A stretch of DNA of 64,000 bases, taken from positions 3,270,001-3,334,000 of the forward strand of contig NZ_CP022985.1 of NCBI RefSeq assembly GCF_003425985.1, in the 5' to 3' direction. Shown one piece after another: positions 8,936-17,377 of this stretch. Both the position numbers and the translations under genes were made by a program. Position 1 is the first letter of the stretch; each line of letters opens with the position of its first letter. The notes below the pieces were generated by a model. The model was not told where the DNA came from and made no database searches. It saw only the letters and a list, made by a program, of their open reading frames with translations. Source of the stretch: Mariniflexile sp. TRM1-10 (GTDB lineage Bacteria; Bacteroidota; Bacteroidia; Flavobacteriales; Flavobacteriaceae).

Positions 8936-9281
8936 TAAAGATAAAAAAACGAGGCTGTCTTCTAAAATGTCTAGTTCTATGTCATATTGCTTGTCGTTAT
9001 TGGTAATCAATATTGGTTTCGACAAGCTCAACCTGACAAATTATTAAATTTAAAGGACTTTTAGCCTCTTTTTATTGGTCACAGAAATAGTTAAAACTAT
9101 GCACTTTAGTGCATTTCCCTTTTAGGTTCTAGAAATTTTTACCGCAAATTCGCTGATTACCAAAAATGTTAAAAATTTGCGAATCTGCGGTAAAATTTCA
9201 CCGATTAATTTAGCAAACTAACCTTGCAGATTAGTCTGCAAACAAAACTATGGACTTCAAGTCCATAGGAGAGTGGTTTAT
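8936..9281. other. Non-coding stretch with four nested or consecutive stem-loops
   Basis: GAGGCT (8951-8956) and AGCCTC (9063-9068) flank a 100-base insert containing a TTCGACAAGCTCAACCTGAC-type flavobacterial repeat, resembling a terminator whose loop has been filled. A small hairpin ATGCAC/GTGCAT follows at 9099-9114. A long one, 9133-9153 with 9179-9198, has TACCGCAAATTCGC and GCGAATCTGCGGTA-like arms. Hairpins TTGCAGA/TCTGCAA (9224-9241) and CTATGGACT/AGTCCATAG (9248-9268) lie next to the end of the minus-strand gene. No gene is visible. Confidence 0.6.
9248..9268 (-). terminator. Hairpin terminator for the coiled-coil protein gene
   Basis: A perfect 9-base stem (CTATGGACT/AGTCCATAG) with a 3-base loop lies 13 bases beyond the stop of the minus-strand gene. 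The T tract after it is weak. Confidence 0.5.
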
Positions 9282-10046
9282 TTAGTTTATTTTGATAAGA
9301 TTTAGTTTTTCTAAGTAAGTCATATTTATATCTTTCGTAATATTTAAATAGTATGCTTTTATAGCTTCAACATTTTCAGAAAGTAAATCGGTATCATTTT
9401 TATCGTAAGAAGGTAATTCGGAAGTGCTACCATAAGTTTTCAAAACTTTATTACAGGTTGAAATATTTAGGTTGAGTGCTGCCTTATGCTCTTTTATGAG
9501 CATTTCTTTTTGCAATTGAAGTTCTTTGCTTTTTTGAGCATCCAGTTTTTTTAGTATTTCTTCCTCTTTTAATTTGAGTGCCAATCTTTGTTGCTCTAGT
9601 TTCTCTTTTTCTTGTTGCAAAGCGTCCAAATCGTTGCCAACTCTTTCAGTAGCAGTTGCAACGGATTCTGTATTTTTAGGAATCGTGCATTTGTTTAATT
9701 CAGTAATCGAATTTTGAGTAATTTCTTTAGCTTTTTTCACAAAGTAACGGCCATCTTCATAAGTAGGTGCTTTTTCAACTTTTTCAATAAGTTCCATAGC
9801 ATTGTAAGCCAATTCGAATGCTGCATCACATCCACATTCTTTTAAATTAATTTTAGCATCTCCAAAAGATTTTAAAGATTTGTCTGCATAATATTTTAAA
9901 TGTTGGATATTATTGGATTCGTAGGAATCTTTAACGTTAGAATAGGCATAAATAAGGTTGGAATCAGCATCGGTACACGCCGGATTTTGCCCCTGAAATT
10001 CAGAATAAACAATAAAAATCAGGAAAAATAAGTAAATTTTTTTCAT
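9282..10046 (-). CDS. Secreted coiled-coil protein of unknown function, 254 aa
   Basis: The N-terminal signal peptide is MKKIYLFFLIFIVYSEFQGQ. The mature part starts with a helical region containing a short cysteine cluster (LKECGCDAAFELAYNAMELIEK). A strongly charged coiled coil follows at about residues 140-190 (LQQEKEKLEQQRLALKLKEE), then a C-terminal helical tail with one more cysteine. No enzymatic motif is visible. It is monocistronic, with hairpins beyond its 3' end. It may be a periplasmic structural or scaffold protein; that is a guess from composition. Confidence 0.75.
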   Translation of the reverse strand: MKKIYLFFLIFIVYSEFQGQNPACTDADSNLIYAYSNVKDSYESNNIQHLKYYADKSLKSFGDAKINLKECGCDAAFELAYNAMELIEKVEKAPTYEDGRYFVKKAKEITQNSITELNKCTIPKNTESVATATERVGNDLDALQQEKEKLEQQRLALKLKEEEILKKLDAQKSKELQLQKEMLIKEHKAALNLNISTCNKVLKTYGSTSELPSYDKNDTDLLSENVEAIKAYYLNITKDINMTYLEKLNLIKIN

Positions 10047-10167
10047 GGTAATTTGGTTAAGTTAATAAGTAGGTGCGACGAAAATAACAAATTTTCCCGA
10101 ATAGATGTATTTCTTAAAGCATTTATTCTAAAGAATTCCTAGGGGCTTGCCCCGTGGTTCTCTCTTT
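10047..10167. other. Upstream region of the coiled-coil protein gene
   Basis: AT-rich, with a small GGGGCTTGCCCC palindrome at 10142-10153. I see no gene and no confident promoter. Confidence 0.4.
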
Positions 10168-10350
10168 TACCTCTCCTCGAGGAGAGGTAAAAACTGTCAG
10201 ACAGTTTCGGGTGAGGTGTCATAAATAAATTTTGGTTTTGGTGCCTTTAGGACAAAATAAAACGAGCAAAACCTGTACTGGGCCTAGTCGAAGTATATCC
10301 TTATGGCTCTGTCTCCTTTAGATTGTTCGTTTCAGGAAATTTGTTTATTT
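10168..10350 (+). repeat. Dispersed repeat R2, copy b
   Basis: Related to 4244-4430. Its inner hairpin is AAACTGTC/GACAGTTT where copy a has AACTGCC/GGCAGTT, so the stem is kept while the bases change. It ends 45 bases before the PPK2 start. Confidence 0.65.
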
Positions 10351-10394
10351 CTTTTAGTATATTTATAAAAATATTTAAAAACGCCATCGATTTT

Positions 10395-11261
10395 ATGAAA
10401 AATTTCTCACCCGAAGATTTCAAGGTAACCTCAAAAATATCTTTAAAAAATAGCCCAACAAAACGAGTAATTGATAAAGCAGAAGACCAATTAGAAGACC
10501 TAAGAAAAAAATTAGGGAAACTTCAGGACACGATGTATGCCCATGGTAAGTATGCCGTATTGGTGTGTTTACAAGGCATGGATACTTCGGGTAAAGATAG
10601 TTTAATACGTGAGGTGTTTAAAGAGTTTAATGTAAGGGGCGTGGTGGTGCATAGTTTTAAAGTGCCTACAGCATTAGAGCTAAACCATGATTATTTATGG
10701 AGGCATTATATAGCGCTTCCAGAACGAGGTAAGTTTGGTGTTTTTAATAGAACACACTACGAAAATGTGCTGGTAACTAGAGTGCACCCTGAATATATTT
10801 TAGGTGAAAACATTCCGACTGTTAATACGGTACAAGATATTGATGATGCTTTTTGGGATGCCCGTTTTGAACAAATAAATAATTTTGAAAAGCATGTAGC
10901 CAACAATGGTACGATTATTTTCAAGTTCTTTTTAAACCTTTCCAAAGAAGAACAAAAATACAGGTTGCTTCGTCGCTTAGATAAACAAGAGAAAAACTGG
11001 AAATTTTCTCCAGATGATTTAAAAGAACGCAAGCTGTGGGATAACTACCAAGCTTGTTATGAAGATGCCATTAACAGAACATCTAAACCGCATGCGCCTT
11101 GGTATACCATTCCAGCCGATGACAAAGATTCTGCACGTTACATGGTTGCAAAAATTATGTACGATACTTTAATAAAATATACCGATATACAAGAACCGGA
11201 ATTAGACGATAAAATAAAAGCAAAAATGTCTTTGTACAGGCAAGAGTTAGAAAGTGAGTGA
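10395..11261 (+). CDS. Polyphosphate kinase 2 family protein (PPK2)
   Basis: PPK2 enzymes move phosphate between polyphosphate and AMP or ADP in the cytoplasm. The Walker A-like GMDTSGKDS is at residues 61-69. Further family hallmarks are the segment FNRTHYENVLVTRVHP, the run KFFLNLSKEEQKYRLLRRLD and APWYTIPADDKDSARYM near the end. I chose the ATG at 10395 (288 aa). A longer in-frame start at 10323 would translate the repeat R2b, and its extra residues do not look like the family. Whether it prefers AMP or ADP cannot be read here. Confidence 0.92.
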   Translation: MKNFSPEDFKVTSKISLKNSPTKRVIDKAEDQLEDLRKKLGKLQDTMYAHGKYAVLVCLQGMDTSGKDSLIREVFKEFNVRGVVVHSFKVPTALELNHDYLWRHYIALPERGKFGVFNRTHYENVLVTRVHPEYILGENIPTVNTVQDIDDAFWDARFEQINNFEKHVANNGTIIFKFFLNLSKEEQKYRLLRRLDKQEKNWKFSPDDLKERKLWDNYQACYEDAINRTSKPHAPWYTIPADDKDSARYMVAKIMYDTLIKYTDIQEPELDDKIKAKMSLYRQELESE

Positions 11262-11313
11262 GTTTTACAGATTCGCTACATGTTTTTTATGATTTCATTT
11301 AGACATAATACTT

Positions 11314-11473
11314 GAACTCATTTAAAGTTTTTCAATTTGCTAAAAAATTGTTGATTTTAGCTCTGTTTTTGCCTTTTCTTCCTTCCGTAGCGCTGCTATG
11401 CAACTCAAAAAAGCCTTCAACAGAACTAAAACCCCCTAATTTTCGCTTAATTTCAAAAACTTTAAATGAGTTC
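11314..11473. repeat. Interspersed palindromic element, copy B (160 bp)
   Basis: Arms: GAACTCATTTAAAGTTTTT (11314-11332) and AAAAACTTTAAATGAGTTC (11455-11473), which are perfectly complementary. The interior holds the landmarks CTTCCTTCCGTAGCGCTG, TATGCAACTCAAAAAAGC and CTTCAAC, shared almost base for base with copy C. It lies between PPK2 and the M28 peptidase. Confidence 0.85.
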
Positions 11474-11513
11474 TTTTAATAAATATTATTTTTAGCCTTA
11501 AATTAAATAACGT

Positions 11514-12887
11514 ATGAAAAGAACTTTTACAGTACTATGCTGTTTTTTTATTTTAATAGGAAATGCCCAAACCGATGAGGCCGTTATAAAAAACATATAT
11601 AATACCTCTTTAACAAACGGGAAAAGTTACGATTGGTTAAAGCATTTATCCATTCAAATTGGGAGTCGTTTATCGGGTTCTTTAGGAGCCGAAAGAGCCG
11701 TGGCTTACACAAAAGAGGAACTTGAAAAATTAGGCTTAGATAAAGTTTGGTTACAACCCGTTATGGTACCAAGATGGGTTCGTGGCGCCAAGGAATATGC
11801 CTATATAGAAACAGCACTGGGAAAAACAAACACGGTAAATATTTGTGCCTTAGGTGGTTCGGTCGCTACGCCAACACTTGGGATAAAAGCAAATGTTGTT
11901 GAAGTTAAAAATTTCGAAGAATTAGAAGCACTTGGAAAAACCAACATAGAGGGCAAAGTCGTTTTTTATAATCGCCCGATGCAGGCTAATTTAATTAGTG
12001 CCTTCGATGCGTATGGAGGTTGTGTAAATCAGCGTTACCAAGGAGCGGTAGAAGCAGCAAAGTATGGCGCTATTGGCGTAATTGTAAGATCGATGAATTT
12101 ACGTTTAGACAATTTACCTCATACGGGAAGCATGACTTATGACAATTTACCTGTTGAAAAACGAATACCAGCTGCCGCAATAAGCACAAACGATGCCGAA
12201 ATATTAAGTACCATGCTGCAACTTGATAAAAACATCAAAATATATTTTAAACAAAATTGCAAGCAATTGGCAGACGTACAATCTTATAACGTTATTGGAG
12301 AAATAACAGGAAGCCAATTTCCAAACGAATATATAACAGTTGGAGGCCATTTAGATTCCTGGGATTTAGGCGATGGTTCGCACGACGATGGAGCAGGAGT
12401 CGTGCAGTCTATGGATGTGTTGCGGTTGTTGAAGGAAAATGGTATTAAGCCAAAACGCAGTATTCGTGTCGTACTATTTATGAATGAGGAAAATGGACTT
12501 CGTGGTGCTAATAAATATGCCGAAGAAGCCAAACAAAAAGGTGAAAACCATGTATTTGCCTTAGAAAGTGATGCAGGAGGGTTTACACCACGGGGGTTTA
12601 GTTTTGATTGTAGCGATGCCAATTTTAATCAAGTATTAAGTTGGCAACACTTATTCAAGCCCTATTTAATACATTATTTTGAAAAAGGCGGAAGTGGCGC
12701 CGATGTGGGGCCTCTTAAAACGGAAAAAAATGTGTTGGCAGGTTTACGGCCCGATTCGCAACGCTATTTCGATCACCATCATGCTAGTAACGATACCTTT
12801 GATGCCGTTAATAAACGCGAATTGGAATTAGGTGCAGCCACCATGGCATCGTTAGTGTATTTGTTTGATAAATATGGCTTGAAATAA
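11514..12887 (+). CDS. Secreted M28-family zinc peptidase with PA domain
   Basis: Probable aminopeptidase or carboxypeptidase-Q-like enzyme, exported by a signal peptide (MKRTFTVLCCFFILIGNAQ). A PA-like insert is likely at about residues 125-250. The two-zinc site of M28 enzymes is complete: His279 (GGHLDSWD), Asp291 (HDDGAG), Glu325/326 (MNEENGLRG), Asp353 (ESDAGG) and a His at 421-423 (DHHHASNDT). At 457 residues it is normal length, with no T9SS tail, so periplasmic or outer-membrane-associated location is likely. The DinB-like gene follows on the same strand after a 114-base gap. Confidence 0.93.
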   Translation: MKRTFTVLCCFFILIGNAQTDEAVIKNIYNTSLTNGKSYDWLKHLSIQIGSRLSGSLGAERAVAYTKEELEKLGLDKVWLQPVMVPRWVRGAKEYAYIETALGKTNTVNICALGGSVATPTLGIKANVVEVKNFEELEALGKTNIEGKVVFYNRPMQANLISAFDAYGGCVNQRYQGAVEAAKYGAIGVIVRSMNLRLDNLPHTGSMTYDNLPVEKRIPAAAISTNDAEILSTMLQLDKNIKIYFKQNCKQLADVQSYNVIGEITGSQFPNEYITVGGHLDSWDLGDGSHDDGAGVVQSMDVLRLLKENGIKPKRSIRVVLFMNEENGLRGANKYAEEAKQKGENHVFALESDAGGFTPRGFSFDCSDANFNQVLSWQHLFKPYLIHYFEKGGSGADVGPLKTEKNVLAGLRPDSQRYFDHHHASNDTFDAVNKRELELGAATMASLVYLFDKYGLK

Positions 12888-12990
12888 TTAACAATTAGCA
12901 ATTAACAATTAACAATTAACAATGAGCAATTAGTAATGAACAATGAACAATCCAAAACTTGAACCCAGGACCCAAAACCTAGGATTCAGC
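12888..12990. repeat. Degenerate tandem repeat of about 7 bases
   Basis: Several copies of TTAACAA-like and TGAACAA-like units (12889-12950) are followed by C/A-rich text with ACCCAGGACCC. This is low-complexity spacer of a kind seen at 49690-49810 as well. Confidence 0.6.
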
Positions 12991-13001
12991 ACCCATTAAC
13001 A

Positions 13002-13559
13002 ATGAAACAATTTATATTCATATTTATTTTAGTAAGTCCAGTGATTATGATGGCCCAAACAAATGGGGAATTACCATATTACGAAATTCCCGAATACCAT
13101 GAAGCATCATACACAGCAAATTCAGTAGCTGCTAGAATGATAGATGGTTTAGGCTTTAGATATTATTGGGCTACTGAAAGTTTAAGAGATGAAGACTTAA
13201 ATTTTAAACCAAGTGAAACGGGACGGGCAACTATAGAAACCATCGCGCATATTTACGGGTTATCTAAATTTATTAGAAATAGTGTTTTAAGTGATAATAA
13301 AGACACTAATAAGTCAGAACTCGCTTTTGAGGTTATGCGTAAACAAACATTGTTAAACTTAAAAGTGGTGTCTGAGGTGTTGTATAATACAGATGTGCCT
13401 TTTCAACTAGAAAATACCGAAGTGCCATTTTGGAATATTATTAGCGGACCCATTTCAGATGCGTTGTGGCATTGTGGGCAAGTGGTGCTATTGCGCCGTT
13501 CTTCGGGAAACCCGTTTAATTCTAAAGTCAATTTGTTTAGTGGTAGCGTTGATGAATGA
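13002..13559 (+). CDS. Secreted DinB-like protein
   Basis: A signal peptide (MKQFIFIFILVSPVIMMAQ) precedes a DinB/YfiT-like four-helix fold. The family's histidine positions are partly visible (ETIAHIYGLS and ALWHCGQVVLLRRSSGNPF). Most DinB-fold proteins are cytoplasmic metal-dependent transferases; an exported form with unknown substrate is common in this phylum. The final 70 bases of the gene and its downstream flank are duplicated at 17308-17377. Confidence 0.8.
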   Translation: MKQFIFIFILVSPVIMMAQTNGELPYYEIPEYHEASYTANSVAARMIDGLGFRYYWATESLRDEDLNFKPSETGRATIETIAHIYGLSKFIRNSVLSDNKDTNKSELAFEVMRKQTLLNLKVVSEVLYNTDVPFQLENTEVPFWNIISGPISDALWHCGQVVLLRRSSGNPFNSKVNLFSGSVDE

Positions 13560-14067
13560 CTTTTATAAAAACTTTCCCTCACATCTTTATATCGTTGCAT
13601 GATCTACTTTAGCGCTTCTAATAGTCGTCAGTTCTTCGACATTTTTGCAACTAATTATAAAGTAACTGATTTAATAAAATTGCTTTGGAAGTATAGGGGC
13701 TTTGAACACGCTTTGTTTGATGCTAAAGATAAATGATTGGTTTTTTCATTGAGATGGGATTGAACTAAAATGATAAAAGTTGTATTTTTTTCTTAAATTT
13801 ACTAAAATATTTTTAATGCTTTTGAGTTGAATAGAGAGGTCTTTATAAACGAAAAAGTAATATTACAAACTGAATTAATTTAATTGTTTTTATTATTCAG
13901 TAAATCAGTGACCCTAAATAAAATAACTATATAACAACTTATTATTAGCGTTGCATTTTGTAACTGCAAATTTCTAAGCGTATTCCCATTTAAATAGTAT
14001 ACTTAAATACAAAGAATATTTAATAATCAAAAGTTAATTGAAATAATATGTAAAAAAGATAATTAAA
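13560..14067. other. Non-coding stretch between DinB gene and paralogue array
   Basis: Mostly AT-rich. A 45-codon open frame at 13599-13736 (begins MIYFSASNSRQFFDIF, ends EHALFDAKDK) could be a gene fragment; I do not recognise it and do not call it a gene. No palindromic element or promoter is clear apart from AT runs before 14068. Confidence 0.4.
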
Positions 14068-15096
14068 ATGAAATACAAAATCCTACTACTGTTTTTTATC
14101 CCGTATTTATCCTTTGCCCAAGTTGGGATAAACACCACCGATCCCAAAACTACATTAGATGTCAATGGAGCCGTTACACATAGAGAGACAAGCTTTACCG
14201 TGACTTCTAATGCGGTTAACATTAATACAGAAACTTCATTGGCCAATATTACAGGCACTGCTACCGGTACTGTTGCGGTTACGGCATATACTCCTACTAT
14301 CAATGGCCACATGTTAACCATTTCTAATAATACCACAGGCGGTTTTGGTGCAACATTTGCAGGAACCACTATTCCCAATGCCCAGGCCTTAGCTTTTGTC
14401 TATACTAATGGCGCATGGAAAACTACAATAACTAATCTCTACAACAGTGATGGTACCCTGACGGGCTATCGTACTGTAGCCTTAGGGGCTAATAATCTTA
14501 TCTTTACAGGTACGGGGAGAACTGAATTCAATGCTGAGGGGGGGGTAGGATTTACTGGAGATACCAGAAGGGGGTTAGCGAAAATATATGATATTGGCTC
14601 AGGTAATGTGTTTGGTATGGAACAGGTTACATGGGACCAGGGCGGTGGCCCTTCATTTACGCCAGCACTGCGGTTGTTTACATCAAATTTTTCGGGAGCA
14701 TATCTCGCTTTTGGTAAATATACCTCTGCAACCAATTATTTTGAATTTGCAAGATTCACTCCTACAGGTGATTTTGGCATTGGTAATGCATTTCCAACTT
14801 CTACCTTTCATGTAACCGGCAGTATTTCCAATAGCATTACTATTATTTCCAGTGATTTAACATTAGATGCAAGCCATAAAACCGTAATCATTCCAACTTG
14901 GGGGTCTGCATTTACCGTTACGTTGCCGGCTGCTGACACAAGATACGGGAGAATTTATACCATTGTCAATAATACAGGTGGTGCAAAAACCATAGGTAGT
15001 TATATTGATTTAGCCGGGACTACTGTGACGACTATCGGTACAGCAAGCAGTGTTGAAGTACAAAGTGATGGTACTGACTGGTATCAGATACGATAA
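14068..15096 (+). CDS. Secreted fibre-like protein, paralogue 1 of 3
   Basis: 342 aa with signal peptide (MKYKILLLFFIPYLSFAQ), then VGINTTDPKTTLDVNGAV, a motif at the mature N-terminus of many Bacteroidota secreted fibre or tail-fibre-like proteins. The remainder is Thr/Ser/Gly/Asn-rich and repetitive, suggesting beta-solenoid or trimeric fibre structure (inference). The C-terminus ends VEVQSDGTDWYQIR, without a T9SS domain. It is followed after 17 bases by a close paralogue. Function is unknown; surface adhesion is a reasonable guess. Confidence 0.8.
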   Translation: MKYKILLLFFIPYLSFAQVGINTTDPKTTLDVNGAVTHRETSFTVTSNAVNINTETSLANITGTATGTVAVTAYTPTINGHMLTISNNTTGGFGATFAGTTIPNAQALAFVYTNGAWKTTITNLYNSDGTLTGYRTVALGANNLIFTGTGRTEFNAEGGVGFTGDTRRGLAKIYDIGSGNVFGMEQVTWDQGGGPSFTPALRLFTSNFSGAYLAFGKYTSATNYFEFARFTPTGDFGIGNAFPTSTFHVTGSISNSITIISSDLTLDASHKTVIIPTWGSAFTVTLPAADTRYGRIYTIVNNTGGAKTIGSYIDLAGTTVTTIGTASSVEVQSDGTDWYQIR

Positions 15097-15113
15097 CTTA
15101 AAAAACAACTAAA

Positions 15114-16148
15114 ATGAAAAGTAAAATCCTACTTCTGTTTTTTATCCCTTATTTATCCTTTACCCAAACAGGGATAAATACTACCGACCCCAGAACTACA
15201 TTAGATGTCAATGGAGCAGTTACATATAGAGAGACAAGCTTTACTGTGGCTTCTAATGCGGTCAATATTAATACACAAACCTCTCTTGCCAATATTACCG
15301 GCACCGCTACAGGTACTGTTGCTGTAACGGCATATACTCCAACTATAAATGGCCATATGTTAACCATTTCCAATAATACCTCAGGTGGTTTTGGAGCAAC
15401 GTTTTCAGGCACAACCATTCCCAATGCTGAAGCCATTGCGTTTGTCTATACCAATGGCGCATGGAAAACGACCATGGGGTCATCGACCGTATCAACATCC
15501 AACATGTATAATAGTGACGGTGCCCTGACAAGCAGTCGCACGGTATCCCAAGGAGCTAATAGTCTTGTTTTTACAGGCACAGGAAGGGCTGAATTCCAAA
15601 ACAGGATGGGATTTGTCAAAGATACGCGAAAGGGGGTTGCGGCAATTTATAATGAAAGCACAGGCGATGTGTATGGTATCGAGCAGGTTTCAGGTTCCCA
15701 AAGTGGTTCAACTCCAGCACTTCGTTTGTTTACAGCAAATGCGGTATCGGCACATCTCGCTTTTGGCAAATATACGACCGAAACAGCTTATACTGAATAT
15801 GCAAGGTTCACCAATACGGGCAATTTTGGTATTGGTATTACTGTGCCAACCTCTACGTTGCATGTAAATGGCAGTATTGCTAATAGCATTACCGTTATCT
15901 CTAGTGACCTGACATTAGACCAGACCCATAAAACAGTAATCATTCCACTTGGATCTACATTTACTGTTACATTACCTGCAGCATCAGGAATATCAGGAAG
16001 GGTTTATACCATCGTCAATAATACAGGTGGTTCGAAATCACTGACAGTAAATTATATTGATTTAACAGGAAACGCTGTAAACACAATCAATGCAGCAAGC
16101 AGTATCGAAGTGCAGAGTGATGGTACTAATTGGTATCAGATACAATAG
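15114..16148 (+). CDS. Secreted fibre-like protein, paralogue 2 of 3
   Basis: 344 aa, with the same order of parts as its neighbours: signal peptide (ends SFTQ), GINTTDPRTTLDVNGAV, a near-identical block to about residue 120, a more divergent middle (about 125-225) and a conserved tail ending VQSDGTNWYQIQ. DNA identity with paralogue 1 is high at both ends. Its stop is 21 bases before the start chosen for paralogue 3, so the three probably form one transcript. Confidence 0.8.
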   Translation: MKSKILLLFFIPYLSFTQTGINTTDPRTTLDVNGAVTYRETSFTVASNAVNINTQTSLANITGTATGTVAVTAYTPTINGHMLTISNNTSGGFGATFSGTTIPNAEAIAFVYTNGAWKTTMGSSTVSTSNMYNSDGALTSSRTVSQGANSLVFTGTGRAEFQNRMGFVKDTRKGVAAIYNESTGDVYGIEQVSGSQSGSTPALRLFTANAVSAHLAFGKYTTETAYTEYARFTNTGNFGIGITVPTSTLHVNGSIANSITVISSDLTLDQTHKTVIIPLGSTFTVTLPAASGISGRVYTIVNNTGGSKSLTVNYIDLTGNAVNTINAASSIEVQSDGTNWYQIQ

Positions 16149-16169
16149 TTGACTATAAAGACAATTAAA

Positions 16170-17204
16170 ATGAAAAATAAATTTCTACTACTGTTTTTTA
16201 TACCGTATGTGTCCTTTACTCAAGTTGGAATAGGCACCACCGATCCTAGAACCATGTTAGATGTCAATGGAGCCGTTACCTATAGGGAGGCAAGCTTTAC
16301 TGTAGCTTCTAATGCTGCTAACATTAATACAGAAACCTCTATTGCCAATATTACGGGGACTGCTACTGGCACTGTTGCTGTAACGGCTTATGTTCCGACT
16401 ATCAATGGTCATATATTAACCATTTCCAATAATACTTCAGGTGGTTTTGGAGCAACGTTTTCAGGGACAACTATTCTCAATGGTCAGGCAGTCACTTTTG
16501 TTTATACTAATGGTGCATGGAAAACGACATTAGGATCATCAGTAACAGCAACCAATATTTACAACAGTAATGGGACACTGACAAACAATCGCACGATAGA
16601 TCAAGGCGCTAATAATCTTATTTTTACGGGTTCTGCAAGGGCTGTATTCCAAAATAGGCTTGGATTTGCCAAAGATACACAATGGGGAATGGCAGCAGTA
16701 TATTTTTCTGCTTCAGGTGATTCCTATGGTCTGGAGAAGGTTTCAGCTGCCCAAACTGGGACAACTGATGCGTTGCGTTTGCTTACATCCAATTTTACAG
16801 GGTCTCCACCACATCTCGCCTTTGGTAAATATACGAATTCAACTGCTTTTACTACCTTTGCGAGGTTTATCAACTCTGGGGAATTTGGCATCGCAATTAT
16901 ACCTACCTCTACCTTTCATGTAAAAGGCAGTGTAGCTAATAGCATCACCGTTATTTCTACCGATCTATTATTAAATGAGAGTCATAAAACAGTTATCATT
17001 CCACTTGGGTCATCATTTACAGTTACATTACCTGTAGCGTCAGGAATGACGGGCAGAATTTATACCATCATCAACAATTCTGCCGCTTCAAAATCCCTAA
17101 CAGAAAATTATATTAATTTAGCCGGGAGTTCTATAAATACGATCAATGCAGCAAGCGGTATAGAAGTACAGAGTGATGGCACTAATTGGTATCAGATACG
17201 ATAG
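16170..17204 (+). CDS. Secreted fibre-like protein, paralogue 3 of 3
   Basis: 344 aa from the ATG at 16170. A TTG seven codons earlier (16149) is also in frame, but the ATG gives a signal peptide (MKNKFLLLFFIPYVSFTQ) aligned with the other two paralogues. Mature start is VGIGTTDPRTMLDVNGAV and the tail is VQSDGTNWYQIR. It has diverged most in the region of residues 125-225. Downstream lies the copied DinB gene end. Confidence 0.8.
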   Translation: MKNKFLLLFFIPYVSFTQVGIGTTDPRTMLDVNGAVTYREASFTVASNAANINTETSIANITGTATGTVAVTAYVPTINGHILTISNNTSGGFGATFSGTTILNGQAVTFVYTNGAWKTTLGSSVTATNIYNSNGTLTNNRTIDQGANNLIFTGSARAVFQNRLGFAKDTQWGMAAVYFSASGDSYGLEKVSAAQTGTTDALRLLTSNFTGSPPHLAFGKYTNSTAFTTFARFINSGEFGIAIIPTSTFHVKGSVANSITVISTDLLLNESHKTVIIPLGSSFTVTLPVASGMTGRIYTIINNSAASKSLTENYINLAGSSINTINAASGIEVQSDGTNWYQIR

Positions 17205-17307
17205 ACCGACTCGATGTCATTAATTATATATACCAAGTTTTAGCGAAGATGATCTTTAGATTGACAAATAAGGATCGGCACAGTATCATCCAGATGATTA
17301 TCAATCA

Positions 17308-17377
17308 GTTCTTCAGGAAACCTGTTTCGTTCTAAAGTTAATTTGTTGGTGGTAGCGTTGATGAATGTTTTTATAAA
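17308..17377 (+). pseudogene. Scar copy of the DinB gene 3' end
   Basis: About 70 bases nearly the same as 13498-13567 (GTTCTTC.GGAAACC, TCTAAAGT.AATTTGTT, GGTAGCGTTGATGAATG, TTTTATAAA). One base is missing in the middle and the TGA stop has become TGT, so it cannot encode the protein end. The previous 40 bases (SIIQMIINQ in one frame) may be a further decayed piece. It abuts the stop codon of the minus-strand acyltransferase gene. Confidence 0.75.

Noticed and set aside
10323..10394. Longer N-terminus for PPK2
   Set aside because: The extra residues are translated from repeat R2b, and the family start matches the ATG at 10395.
12888..12990. Possible CRISPR-like array of short repeats
   Set aside because: Units are 7 bases, degenerate and without spacers; no cas gene is in the window.
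13599..13736. 45-codon frame after the DinB gene
   Set aside because: Composition is protein-like, but it is too short and matches no family I recognise; noted only in the spacer entry.
14068..17204. Diversity-generating retroelement acting on the fibre-like genes
   Set aside because: There is no reverse transcriptase or template repeat nearby, and the variation is not restricted to a C-terminal adenine-rich segment.
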